Source of the DNA: Odontesthes bonariensis
Lineage: Eukaryota; Chordata; Actinopteri; Atheriniformes; Atherinopsidae
Reading direction: 5' to 3'
Length of the DNA: 64,000 bases
Assembly (NCBI RefSeq): GCF_027942865.1
Contig: NC_134510.1
Coordinates: forward strand, 31,928,663 to 31,992,662
The notes beneath the pieces are model-generated. The model searched no databases, was not told where the DNA came from, and saw only the letters and a program-made list of their open reading frames with translations. Of this stretch, positions 45,505 to 57,121 are shown piece by piece. The position numbers and the translations under genes were made by a program. Position 1 is the first letter of the stretch. Each line of letters opens with the position of its first letter.

Positions 45505-45631
45505 AGCTGATCTCGCTCGCTTAATTTATTACCCATTTGTAGGTCAGGCACATAAGCCAGAAAAAAAAACCACAGTATTACGATTGGTTAACTAGCTCTG
45601 GAGGCAGAGTTACACAGGATGACAGAAGCTT
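45505..45631. repeat. Dispersed repeat, copy 2
   Basis: It shares ordered blocks with 33028-33165: AGCTGATCTCGCT, then GTAGGTCAGGCACATAA, an A-run with CCACAG, GCTCTGGAGGCA and AGGATGACAGAAGCTT. It is preceded by a short (CA)n tract at about 45450-45470. Confidence 0.6.
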
Positions 45632-46496
45632 AATATTTGAAGGTGCTGCCATTTTCCTAAAATAATATTTTCCAAAAAAGTAAAGTACAACCATGGAGTT
45701 GGTGATAATGATAGATAACACTTAGAATCAGACTTTTTAAGAGTAATTTTCATATTTCTTTAACAGGTCACTGGCCAAACCAATCTGCTCAGAAAGTCAC
45801 GTTCATCTTTATTGATGCAGTTTTTTCTCTCACCCCAAATGTTCCAGGTAGATGGCCATCTCCTCTGACTCTGAATCTGACAAAAGGTTTTTTAGCTGTG
45901 GAGTTTTTCTTCCTTATTTTACAAAATCCTTGCTCAAAGTGTACCATTTGTTGTACCTGTATCTTACGATCTTGTATTATAAAGTGTTTACCTCACAAAG
46001 CGCTTTGAAATGACAGATTTAAAAATAACTAAATAAAACGAAATTAAACTTTATCATTCAGCATCTGAATTTAGAGTAAAGAAGACAAAAAATGACAAAC
46101 GTTATCGGATAAATAAGAGCCAATTACCAGTAAAAACTACTATGTTTTATTAGTTTCATACATCTTGACAGTGATATGTTGGAAAACACTACAAGCTGAA
46201 ATGATTTCTTTCGCACTAGGATGTTAAAGATATAAGGGTTATTATATTTTCCAGTATACAGGAACTCAAGTGTCTGTCAGTGGTATAGCCTCATGTTAGT
46301 ATACCCTTATTAGCTTGTTACAATAAGAATTGTCTTATTTTAAAGAAGAAAGTTTAAAAGAAGCCAGTCAAATGAAATGTGACATTTTGACCTGGTCTTT
46401 ACAACAATTAGTGAAAGTAGAAAGTTAAAAAAAAAAAGACATGATCTTAATGAAAAAGAATATAAAAGAACTGTGTGGTGTAGTCCTTGGTCTTCT

Positions 46497-49400
46497 TCAT
46501 ATGCTCATGGTGACCTGGATAAACTGGAGAGACAGAGGAAATATGTACAGTGTTACTGTGCAACTCCCAATGATCAGGCATCAAGCTGCCTTGAGTAATT
46601 TCCAACACAACTTATATCAGGACAAAACTGTCCACACAACAACACTACTGCACAGTAGTGTGGAGTCATAGAAAAAGACATAGAAAGAGAAAAGTGAGTA
46701 AATCTGTACCAGCAGGTAATCATGCAGCTAAAGATTTGATTCAACTATCACGTGTTTCTACAACATACTGTTTAAAAAGGTGGACGAAACGAGATTCCCC
46801 AGAGGTGAAGCTCAATTGTCACTAAAAGGGAAGCTGCCAAGTTTAGCTGAGGATTTTCCAAAAGTATCCATGAGAGTCCGAAAAAGCATCAGATGGACGA
46901 TTTTAAGATCAACAGGTTGCGCTCATATTTCGTAAAATGGTGGGACCTCGATACCTTGACTTTATCCAGGCACAGTAATGTGATCTTTAAGTAAGATCTG
47001 TGGTCTCTACTGACTAGAAAAGTTCTTATATGATTAAAATAAATATTCTAACAAACATAGAAATGTAGTTAAGTAACTGAGCTTCTGCTCTGAAAATGAA
47101 AACATAAATGATTTGACTAAATGTTTTCTGTCTTTCAAATCTTTTAACAACCGCTTAAATTTCATAATGACATTAATGCTCAAGGAAATACTTTTACCAG
47201 CCGATTAGCATCATTTACTAAGTAACTTGAAAATCTAATCTGAACATTTTCTTGGTTCGACACTAACAGTTTGGAACTGAGGTGACCCAACCACAAAACC
47301 AACATCTATTTCTATTCTTTCTCTGAGGGGATGAATTAAACACTTGTCTGTTACTGACTGTTTGACAGCTAAGCACAATCTCTCCTTACATTACCAGGAC
47401 CGTCATAGTTTTAGTGAATGCTGCTTTGATCAGTCATCATAAGTTTTAGAAAATGACAAAGAAAACGTCTCTGTTGTAAAAACTTACATCATCATACTGA
47501 AATGAGGCGTTTCCACTTTGGCTTGTGTCCCTCCTCCGGAACTGATCTGAAGTCACACAAACACATTGGAAAAAATCTCATTTATGAGTCGCAGCACAAA
47601 TTTCATAGCTGACGTTGACCAATAATCTGATGGCTCAGTCCGCTGGGACCAACCTTGAGTTCTGAGGGTGATTGTTCGCCACGTGATGTATGTGTATGAG
47701 GCAAAATAAAGCTATAAAGTCAAAAGTTGCTTTCTTATTTTCATGTCTTTGACTTTAACACCACAAACATTTATTAACTAACATAAGAGAGGTCCTCAGT
47801 CATAAACACGTTCTGCCAGAGGACAAGCTGAGTTATAAATGACCCAAAAGAAGAAGGCAAACTGGTTAAAGAAGCTGAAACAGATCATTTACCGACCGAG
47901 AGCATTTTGTGTGCTACTGAGCTGCATTTAGCAAACTTTTTTTCGTCACTGTTCGTCAGATCTCATGCATTTCTTGAACAACTCACCAGTCAGGGCGCGC
48001 AGTCTCACGCTGCAGTTCACGAAATCATCAAAGGGGATTCTGCCATTAATGCTGTAGCGCTTCATGATGCAGTTCATAGCCTGAGGGCTCAGATTGTAAC
48101 CTGCACACATTGTAGAGAACAATAACAGTTTTTACAGAAGGAATATTTAAGAAGAATTTCAAAAAGGCAAATATGAAGCAGCTCCCCAACAACTGAATTA
48201 AATTAAATGGATATGATTAATAGATGGATCGGAAATCAAAATGGGAGCAAACTATTATGAAGGAGATGTAAACTTGAAAGTCAATTTACTAAGTCTATAA
48301 TAATTAATGGAAAAAAGGGGAGATAAACAGAACAAGACAAGTAAAGTAAAACATCCCATAATTCACAAAACGATAAAGAGGGTCATTTTTGGAAAAATCC
48401 CAAACCTTTAGATCCGGGGGGATTTAATTCATGAGAGTTACGGGAACTTGAGAATAAAAGGGAGTATAAATAACCCTTTTACTAATGTTACGAGAAACTA
48501 AAAAAATGTTTTTTACAACGTGAAGTTGTCAGTTTTAGTCCTAAAACACTAAAAAAGGAAATTACTTCTCCTGTTCATGCTTGAAATGGAAATATCCTTT
48601 TTTGCATTCACAGTGTAAAACAGGACAAAATCCACAGTCTCCTCCGCTTTATGTTCAGCTCTTCCTGACTGAGATGCAGTTTGGGCCAAGTATAAAAACT
48701 GTGGTCATTTATACTACAAAGACTGTAACGTTTAAAGGATAAGACCGGTTTTTTGACATTGGGCCCTTGATTTCACATTATAGCATGATGTTCTACTCAC
48801 CCCTGCTTGTTGTTGAACATTTGGAGCTGTTCCGAAGATATTTGAGAGGCGTCTGGCTGCTCTCTTGCGATATTCGGCCATGAAACGGTTTCCTATGGGC
48901 AAGCTTATACAGGCACAAACTATGCTGTTTATAATTTATTAATTACTGTACACTAGCACTGATAACGTGGAGGTGCGTCGCTTACTTAAAAAAATCCGGG
49001 TTATTGTAATTTTGATTTTTTTTGTCGTAAATTGGGTGTTACTGACGTCATCGTCGTGCTACTGCCACAGACAGCCCACAGACCTGCTGCCTATTAATTC
49101 ATTCGGCTAAAATTCAAAATTAGTAACCCGGATTTTTTTAAGTAAGCGACGCACCTCCACGTTATCAGTGCTAGTGTACAGTAATTAATAAATTATAAAC
49201 AGCATAGTTTGTGCCTGTATAAGCTTGCCCATAGGAAACCGTTTCATGGCCGAATATCTCAAGAGAGCAGCCAGACGCCTCGCGAATATCTTCGGAACAG
49301 CTCCAAATGTTCAACAACAAGCAGGGGTGAGTAGAACATCATGTTATAATGTGAAATCAAGGGCCCAATGTCAAAAAAACGGTCTTATCCTTTAACAGCT

Positions 49401-49793
49401 TCAGGTCAACTTTAGAATGATTTTTTCAAAGAACAAAGGCCATCAAACAGAAACTTACCTGATGATACTCTCTGTTTTGCACAAGAAAATGTTGAACGAT
49501 TATTTTGAACATACCCATGGATACAATGGCCTGCTGCAGCTCATGGCCCTCTACTGTCCCACTGTTGTCCCTGTCAAACGATGTGAAGCTCGCCTTCCAG
49601 CCGTTCAGAGCCTGCCACAGATCCTTGAACTCATTAAAGCCCATCGTCCCTGACATGTCCCTCTGAGAAAACAGTCAAGGACCCCTCACTCGTACGTCGT
49701 TACTCTTTACTTAACAAACCAAATGATTAACATCATTTCTCTATGCTCACGATTATGTGATTATGCTCAAGAGTAAATTATGACTATACACTG

Positions 49794-49841
<48 letters not shown>

Positions 49842-52800
49842 AACATCATATTAGAACTTTTTATATCCAATCAATTTCTGTAAGGATATAAGACAAGCCG
49901 ATGTCACATTAACTTAACAGGGAAGGGCTAAAAGATTTTCATGAAGAGGTTTCTTCATTGTTTGCGGTTTGTTTACTCACAGCCAGGTCACCTCCCACTC
50001 AGTGTTAGCAGGAAGTGACTCTACATCCTCTGACTCCGAACAGAAAAAAAAAAAAGGCTGAAGACTGTATTAGAATAGCGTTGCACTAGTGGCAGCCTAC
50101 TGCAGCAGATCTGGACATATTGGCTCTTTATTTGCATCCTCTTTTCTACTAAATTTCTTTCTTGGAATAATTTCTGCTGGTAATTCTGAGACTTCTTTTT
50201 ACATCGATTATGATGCATAACCATGGTGACGAGAAAGTTATTTGCATCTTGGAGCAGCTAATTGAGCATTCCAAATCCATATGACTGAAGAGGAGATGTC
50301 AAAGACGCAGAGCAGGAACAAAATGGAGAAACAGAGGAGGAAGTTTCAATCATTTCTGCCCTTGGTCATCATGGGAAGTGTGAGATCACAGCAGGGATAT
50401 CAGGAAGGCTGAGATGCTGAACACGTGGCTGTGAGTTCCTGTCCATGTTGTCCACTGAGACAGTTCACCTGTGTTACCTGCGACATCATCAGCTAAGTTG
50501 TTGCCAAGCAACAAAAACAACACCCCAATCCATTGATAGTAATCTCTGAACATTTAAACCACACCTCTCTCTGCTACTTTAACTTTGTAAAGGTTTGTCA
50601 GCTTATTTTTCCTCTATTCATTTTGTTTTCTATCTGCAACAAGAGCGTTTTTTAATGATCATTTTTACTACTGTAATATAATTTTACTGAATAGTGAATG
50701 AACATTAGAACAGATCAAGTCAAGTCAACAGGTCAAGTAAACGCTCACATGCAGTAGAATAGAAATAGAAAAATACTTTATTCATCCCCCAATGGGGGAA
50801 TTCAAATTAGTCAAGTAGCTCAAAAAAAATATTAATATTTACAATGATTGTATATTAACAACAACAATAATAATACAAAATCTAATAAAAATACTACTAT
50901 TAACTAATAATATTAATAATAATAAATGACTAAATTAATTAATTAATTAAAAAATATAAATCAATCGATCAATTTGAGAAGAACTCAGCGGTCACTGTTA
51001 AAAAGCAGTAGAGCTGAAGCTAAGTTAATATGATCGTACTGGGCTGCATCTAATTTTAGGACAAAGGTTTGTGGACCACCACACTTAGTTCTACTAAAGT
51101 CTACTCCCAACTAGGAAGAAATTGTGTTTTCATGTTTCCCATTTGAAAGAGGTATGCTCAATATAAGAGCAGATTTGACGGCAACAAGAACCTACTTTGT
51201 ACTGCTGTGGTTTCGTAGCTGGGACACTGACTTTAGAAAGTGACATTTTATGAAAGAAAATCATAAAGTTACATTCAATAAAAACACTGAATCTAATAAC
51301 TGAAGGATACATCCAGCATGTTGATCATCAGTTTGCATGTCTCCAGGCAGAAGGCTGTAGAGGGCGAACACACACAAGTCAAGACCATGTCCACACACAT
51401 ACAGGCAAATCAAAAAATAGAATTCAAACATCAAAAGTAGGTGGTTTGGAGAAAGTTCATTCAACACGAACTATATAGTCAATAAAAGCTGTTGATCCTA
51501 CGTTGATATGAGCCAGAGATGCCCGATTGTGTGAGGCAGCGCTGCAGCTCGTCTGCTGTGATCTGTCCATCCTGAGAGTTTCATAAAACAGAAAGACAAC
51601 ACCAAGAGTAAAATAACTGTCAGTTATTGCACAAAGATTTACAGAAGCTGTAATACCACAATGTTCACTGGCAGAGCGGCGCATGAGTTCAAGGCATGCT
51701 GTGTATCAGGTGAAGTTAAAACTAGGTTTGCTACTTTAATCTGTGTTTTCTTACCTGACCAGCTACTGCGGAAAAATATCCATAGAGAGGATCTTGTTGC
51801 TGAGAGTCAAAAAAGAAATATGTAAGTCAGACATTAAGCCAGCTTATTGGAATTATTAACATCTGCTATTATATTTGTTTTGCCATTTGCAATGTAAAAG
51901 CTCAGAGCACCAGCTTATGGAGTACTATGAAAATGGCAATGACACAGACAAATATTACCATCAGAAAAAGCAGCAAAACATGATTATTTTTTTATTAGCA
52001 TTAGTTTCTTCATTAATTTATCTTTTATCCATTAAATGCTAAAAAAGAATATGAAATTGTTGTAATTATTTAACGCAGAACTACAACTATTCCCAGATGA
52101 AAAAGAAAAACTCAATATCAGTTCTCACAATTTAGATAAGCAAAGTTCTACATCTTTACCTGTTTTACCTTTTAAATCCAGTCTTAGCCTAATTGCAACA
52201 TAAAAAATTTATTCTAACAACTCATCAGTTAAATAACTAATTGCTTTTTCTCTAAAGATGAGAAACTATCAACACTTAAAATGATTCAGCTCATAATCAT
52301 GCTATTTGGACCTCATAAAGACATACCCCACCCTGCCTCACCCCCAAAACCTATTGTAATATGACTGTAATCAGCTCAGTAAATATTACCTCAGCACTAA
52401 AACTGCACAAGATATCTACCAGATAGCCTACAAATCAGAGTTTAAAGTTCAAATGTTTGAAACTATGGATTTACTACCCCACCAAAAGTAAAATGCACTG
52501 TACTATAGCATTCTTTTACTATACTACAACAGACATCAAATCTACTTACTTCATATTTGTTGTCAAGATTTCAATAACTCAAAGTTGGAAATATGACACA
52601 TACAGTTTAACTATCCAGCACAATATTTTGTATAAATTATCTCTAGTTCACCCAACCACAGTTAAAATGAATGCTTCAAAATGTTGCCTGAAAAACATTT
52701 GATACTTTCGGTGTCTTTTGGGTCCAATTTGCAATAATAGAGTGTGTTTACGCCCTAGTAATACTACTTTTACTGACAAAATGTTAATTTCCCCTCTACC

Positions 52801-53162
52801 ATTACCTGGATTCTCACATTGAAAAGCTTAACGTTATGAGGTCCATGACAGCAGAGATAGTTTTCTGACAACGAGCTACATCTCTACAATCATTCATTAT
52901 GTCAGATGTCATTTGCTCGGTGAAAGTCCCAAACATATAGCTGTGTGTCTTTGAAAACTGAGCGCCTAATATCAGTCCACCTGGTCTGACTTCCGCGTTG
53001 TGTAGACAACGTGCCCACCTGGACCCAGGAGAACATCTAAACATTAAGCACATGTGACATATCCCGTTTTTCACCGATATTATGATTTCCTACCATTCCA
53101 GGCACCATTCCAGGCATTCCTGGGACTCCACCGGGAGGTGCTCCGTATCCGGGATACGCCAT
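46497..53162 (-). CDS. sri: Sorcin, penta-EF-hand calcium-binding protein
   Basis: There are eight exons in transcript order: 53094-53162, 51755-51799, 51502-51571, 51311-51354, 49515-49662, 47987-48100, 47488-47546 and 46497-46523. They sum to 576 nt (191 aa plus stop), with all splice junctions in phase. The N-terminus is a Gly/Pro-rich [15 protein letters not shown] tail, followed by [64 protein letters not shown] (canonical EF loop), [14 protein letters not shown] and the end FIQVTMSI. Sorcin binds calcium, moves to membranes and modulates ryanodine receptors and other calcium handlers as a dimer. Grancalcin is the close alternative, but DPLYGYF, DGQI and [12 protein letters not shown] favour sorcin. 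The N-terminal Gly-rich tail is shorter than usual. Confidence 0.85.
48732..49395. mobile_element. Foldback element with about 270-bp arms in a sri intron
   Basis: The left arm begins TTAAAGGATAAGACCG and the right arm ends in its reverse complement. The arms (about 48732-49002 and 49123-49395) are near-perfect inverted copies, with only scattered differences and a spacer of roughly 120 bp. No coding capacity is present. The transcript would form a long hairpin within the sri intron between exons 49515-49662 and 47987-48100. Confidence 0.88.
49796..49838. repeat. (TA)n microsatellite
   Basis: An uninterrupted alternating TA tract of about 42 bp lies in the sri intron upstream of exon 49515-49662. 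Confidence 0.95.
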
Positions 53163-53334
53163 TTGATAAAAGAGCGTCAGAACCGACAAATCTAGGAAGT
53201 TTAATCGAAATGCGGCGTTCTTCAACCGAACCACTAAAAGCTGTGATAAAGAAGTAACGCGGTATTGATACCGACAGATGTAAAACCGCTCGGCTATCAA
53301 ATGTCCCGTTTCCCGTTTCTAACGCTGCATTCTG

Positions 53335-53358
53335 ATTGGATGCGAGAAATCACGTGAC
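53335..53358 (-). promoter_or_regulatory. Candidate sri promoter elements: CCAAT box and TCACGTGA E-box
   Basis: About 175-195 bp upstream of the sri start codon lie an inverted CCAAT (ATTGG, 53335-53339) and a palindromic E-box TCACGTGA extended to TCACGTGAC (53350-53358). The latter is the core bound by USF and TFE-type bHLH factors. Spacing fits a CpG-type promoter. Activity is inferred only. Confidence 0.4.
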
Positions 53359-53887
53359 TTAAAGTATTTAATTAGACAAGCAGCTCCCTCAAATACGCTG
53401 GCTGCAAAACCAGCAATTGATTTGAGCAGTAAAGTAATGCATACTTGAATTATGAATGATTGATTAACACCAAAAATATATGTAGTTCATGTAGTTTCGA
53501 TGCACTCAAATGAACAAAGAAGCCATGACATAATAACAACCGGCATGCCTGGAGGGAATGACACTAAAGATGTGCATTAGGTTCAAAGTGCATCACCTGT
53601 TTAGTTAAAAAATAATATAATTCTAAACTCGTTCTACAATTACAAGCACAGTGTTTGCAAGAGAGATCACAAGGATCTTGATGAATACTTCCTGCTCTTT
53701 GACCCTTGGACAAAGATTATCTACAAGCTGATTTTACACAATGTGTGATACAGATAACAGAACTATTGCCCAGTTTATGATGGAGATGTCAATGTGAGGG
53801 TATTCCCACTACTATAAAGTTGAATGAAGTTAGTAAAAGATATTGCAATGACTTGTGATTGAATAGAATAGAGTTAGCATTAAGTGT

Positions 53888-53913
53888 AATATATATATAT
53901 ATATATATATATA
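53888..53913. repeat. (TA)n microsatellite
   Basis: A short TA tract lies in the interval between the divergent sri and unrecognised genes. Confidence 0.9.
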
Positions 53914-54279
53914 CAAGTATTCCTAACTAAAATTAGTTAAGATGAAGAAAGCTGATTGTCTTTTTAAATTACTATATTTACTGTTGCATCAATTACAACA
54001 GTGTTACAAATGTAAGGTATGATAATCAACTATCGGAGTCACACTGCTATATAAACATTACGTGCTGAAATGAATTAAATTCCTATTCCTATTTTAATTT
54101 GTTTGAATTCAAGGTAGCCTCAAGTCTCTTTGGGTTGTTTTTTCTTTAATTATGTGGAACAACAAATTAAAGTTTATGGGCGTCCCGGGGATGAGAAAAC
54201 ACAAAAATGATCCTTTAATGGAAAACATGACATCAGTAGCTGAGGAAACTTGTCCAATCAGCTTATTCTCTGATGACAC

Positions 54280-56723
54280 ATGCAGTCACTCCTTCTGTGT
54301 CCAACTCCAGTCCAAAAAAAAACAATCAGAGGCTTCATCGTTCGTTTCAGGGGCAGAGCTGAAAGAAAGAAATCATACATTTTATATCCCACTGTTGGAG
54401 CTGGAATGTACAGACTGAAACCTAACTGTTGGGTTTGGTCACTTGGACCTCCAACGGGTCGCATTCCTCAAAATTCAAGGAGCATTGCTTCAGGCATGCT
54501 GAGCAACCAAGAAGAAGAGGAGGAACAATCAGAGGATTTTCCTACTGCGTGTCACCACACCATGGGTAAGGATAAAATAAGATGAAATCAGATAAAGATA
54601 AGATAAGATAAGATAAGATAAGATAAGATGATAAAGCATAGCTACACAGTATGAATTAATAGAAAATTATATAAAAAAAAAACATATGAATGGAACATAA
54701 AATACTGATCTCACTGAAATTCGAAAATGGTATTTTTCAGTTAAATTTAATTAAGAAACTCTAAGAGTAACAATTTTATTTATTTATTTTATTCATCACT
54801 TGTGCTTAAATCCCAGTCATCGCTGTGAAGGATAAAAAAAATAGGCCTGGCCTTCTCTAGCAACAGTAAATGTCCCCTTGGTTACCTCAATGTAACCCAC
54901 TTATTTTTACATTAAATCCACAGTCAATCAGAGGAGACTCCACAATTTGCTGACTCTTGACACCCCACTCTTGACATCCTGAGCTCGGGGAGGCTGTCTT
55001 TTTATCACTTGGAATCATATTAAGCCTTAGCGATCTCACGCAGCTCGACTGATTTAGTTTTGAACGTGTGAAATATCGCTGACAGTTCCTGATGCTCTCT
55101 GTATGTGCTGGTGCAGTGATTTTATTGTTGGTACCTTGAAGTCTTGCATTCCCTGCTGTGAGCGCATGCGTACTCTGTGTGTGCATTTGTGCCAGTTAGA
55201 GGTGCGGACTGCTGATCGTGTTTTTGTCCAAGCCCAGCAGGTCACTTCAGCAGGCACAGGAAACAGATGGATCAGACATATGACTCAGCAGTGATGAGCA
55301 ATCCCTCAGCATTGATCAGCCATGCATGTTTGAGTTGTTGATGATTGCGTATGAAATAAAATAATTAGTTTTTGTCGTTTTTTTTTTTTTATATGATGTG
55401 CTCAGCAGTTTTTGTCCATGATGACCATAGTCACTGCCTGATCATATTTATCCTGTCTCCCTTTTACCTTCAGTTTGTGATGACATCATCGGTCAGGCTG
55501 CTGACGCTCAGTGGTTCACCTGCAGACCTCCTGTCGGCTCACTGATCCCGACCACATCTGGCCTGACTGAATGTAACCCAGGTGTTCATTCATCGCAGCA
55601 TCCAATAACAGTGATCGAAGCTGATCAGAGGGAAATATCGCAATATTTCATTGAAAGTTCTTGCTGGGAAGACCCAAGAATGGAAACCCACAGATGTGTA
55701 GGTGTTTATCAGCAAAGGAAACCAGAGGATTTTGACCCCTGCTGTGCATCATCTCCATTCATTTATTGTGGAGGTGAGTGCAATTCGATGCAGTTTTACC
55801 ATGATGCACCATCAAATCACAACAAACGTCATCTCAAGGGACTTCAAAGATATAATCTTATTCAAGCCAATTTACAATCAAGTTCATTGTAACGCAACTG
55901 TAATCCAGTCAAGTCAAATGAATTAGATTAAAATCCTAATTTCCCTTTAAAATGCAGGGGCATATGACACAAATGAGCAAAGGTAGAAAGTTTGAAAATT
56001 AAAGACGTTTTATGTGTACAGTACTCATGTAAAGGTACTTTATATTCCATCCATGGCATCTGCAGACTGGAGGCTGCACATGTGCTATGATTGATGGTCC
56101 TGCTTGTCTATATTGTTTCTCTGGTTTGACAAACAAGTATTATGTTACTGGAGTTTCATGATATTAATTGTTTCACAGTCAAAAACAATGAATACTTAAT
56201 ACTAATTAATACTTTTGACCATCCATCCTTTGATGTTTTAACTCTGGTTCCTTATTTTTCCCATGTATTTCAGTCATTTACCCTTTACCACAATCACTAA
56301 GTTTTTTCATGAATTAAACAATCAATGACCTTTGATAAATTGAGTTTGTGTCCCATATTGAGCACTGATATTGAGTTTAAGGGCAATTGCAATAACATTC
56401 TTTATTTGATTAATGCAGTGACGAGGAACATAGTGGTGGAAGTAGTGGAGGAGGTTGCTGTTGAAGACACTCTGGAAGTAATGTAAGTACTTTGTAAATT
56501 CAAATTCATAGTAATCATACCAATACAAAAGATTTCCTCATAATTTAACTACTACACAGATTTTTTTCATGTAAATTTATACAAGCACAACAACATAGGA
56601 TGTTTATTTATTTATTTTTTAAATAAAGGCCTCTGCTTTTCTCTTTGCAGAACAGAAGATGTTTATGCTGATGGTCTGATGGATCTTGAGGTTTTGCAAG
56701 ATGAACAGCTATACCCCACATGA
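54280..56723 (+). CDS. Unrecognised four-exon gene
   Basis: I do not recognise this gene. Four exons, 54280-54565, 55474-55773, 56419-56482 and 56651-56723, have GT-AG borders and matching phases (1, 1, 2). They give about 240 residues ending at TGA 56721-56723. Exon 1 has a basic start, then MYRLKPNCWVWSLGPPTGRI and a glutamate run. Exon 2 is cysteine-rich (CDDIIG, QWFTCRPPVGSLIP, CWEDPRMETHRCVGVYQQRK, DPCCASS). Exons 3-4 form an acidic tail (VVEVVEEVAVEDTLEV, then DVYADGLMDLEVLQDEQLYP). No signal peptide, membrane segment or known domain is evident. The start is uncertain: MYRL at 54403 is an alternative ATG, and an upstream exon is possible. It is divergent from sri, and snrnp48 begins only 399 bp after its stop. 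ATTAAA near 56872 could end it. Confidence 0.65.
54596..54629. repeat. (AGATA)n pentanucleotide microsatellite
   Basis: About seven copies of AGATA lie just inside intron 1 of the unrecognised gene, about 30 bp after the donor. Confidence 0.92.
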
Positions 56724-56971
56724 AACCTGCGTTACTTTCCTTATGTTCTGGTTTCTGCACTGAAAACAAAGATATTATGCACGTATTCATCTGATTTTTT
56801 TTTTTTCACACGTCTGTTCTACATTCATTCTTATGTTTTTGTAACACAAAAAACATTTTCATCTATGATCAATTAAAAAGAACTGCTGTTTCTTATTTTT
56901 CAGTATTATATGATATCATACTATAATCATCCAATCACACCATGCCCAATCCATTTACAGGCATTAACTTC

Positions 56972-57045
56972 AACTACCAGCATGCATTGTTTCCCCATTA
57001 CGCGCCAGCATCTCTACAACGTCATCACCACGCGCAGAAAATGGC
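56972..57045 (+). promoter_or_regulatory. Candidate snrnp48 promoter elements (ACTAC...GCATGCA, YY1-like)
   Basis: ACTACCAGCATGCATTG (56973-56989) resembles the ACTAC-n-CAGCATGC element bound by ZNF143/THAP-type factors in housekeeping promoters. AAAATGGC (57038-57045) resembles a YY1 site. Both lie within 150 bp of the ATG, and no TATA box is seen. The region is only 250-400 bp after the preceding gene's stop. Function is inferred. Confidence 0.4.
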
Positions 57046-57121
57046 TTCCCTTGTTGCAGTGGAAATTCATCACCGCTGATTTCGTGTTACAGTCGTTGTT
57101 GGTTTGGATAATAACGCAACC

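Noticed and set aside
45835-46060. Possible exon around GAGTTTTTCTTCCTTATTTT
   Set aside because: The wording resembles the degraded 3' tail of a fish LINE rather than a gene, but it is too diverged to annotate as an element.
46441-46671. A 76-codon plus-strand frame
   Set aside because: It overlaps the last sri exon on the opposite strand and has no coding motif.
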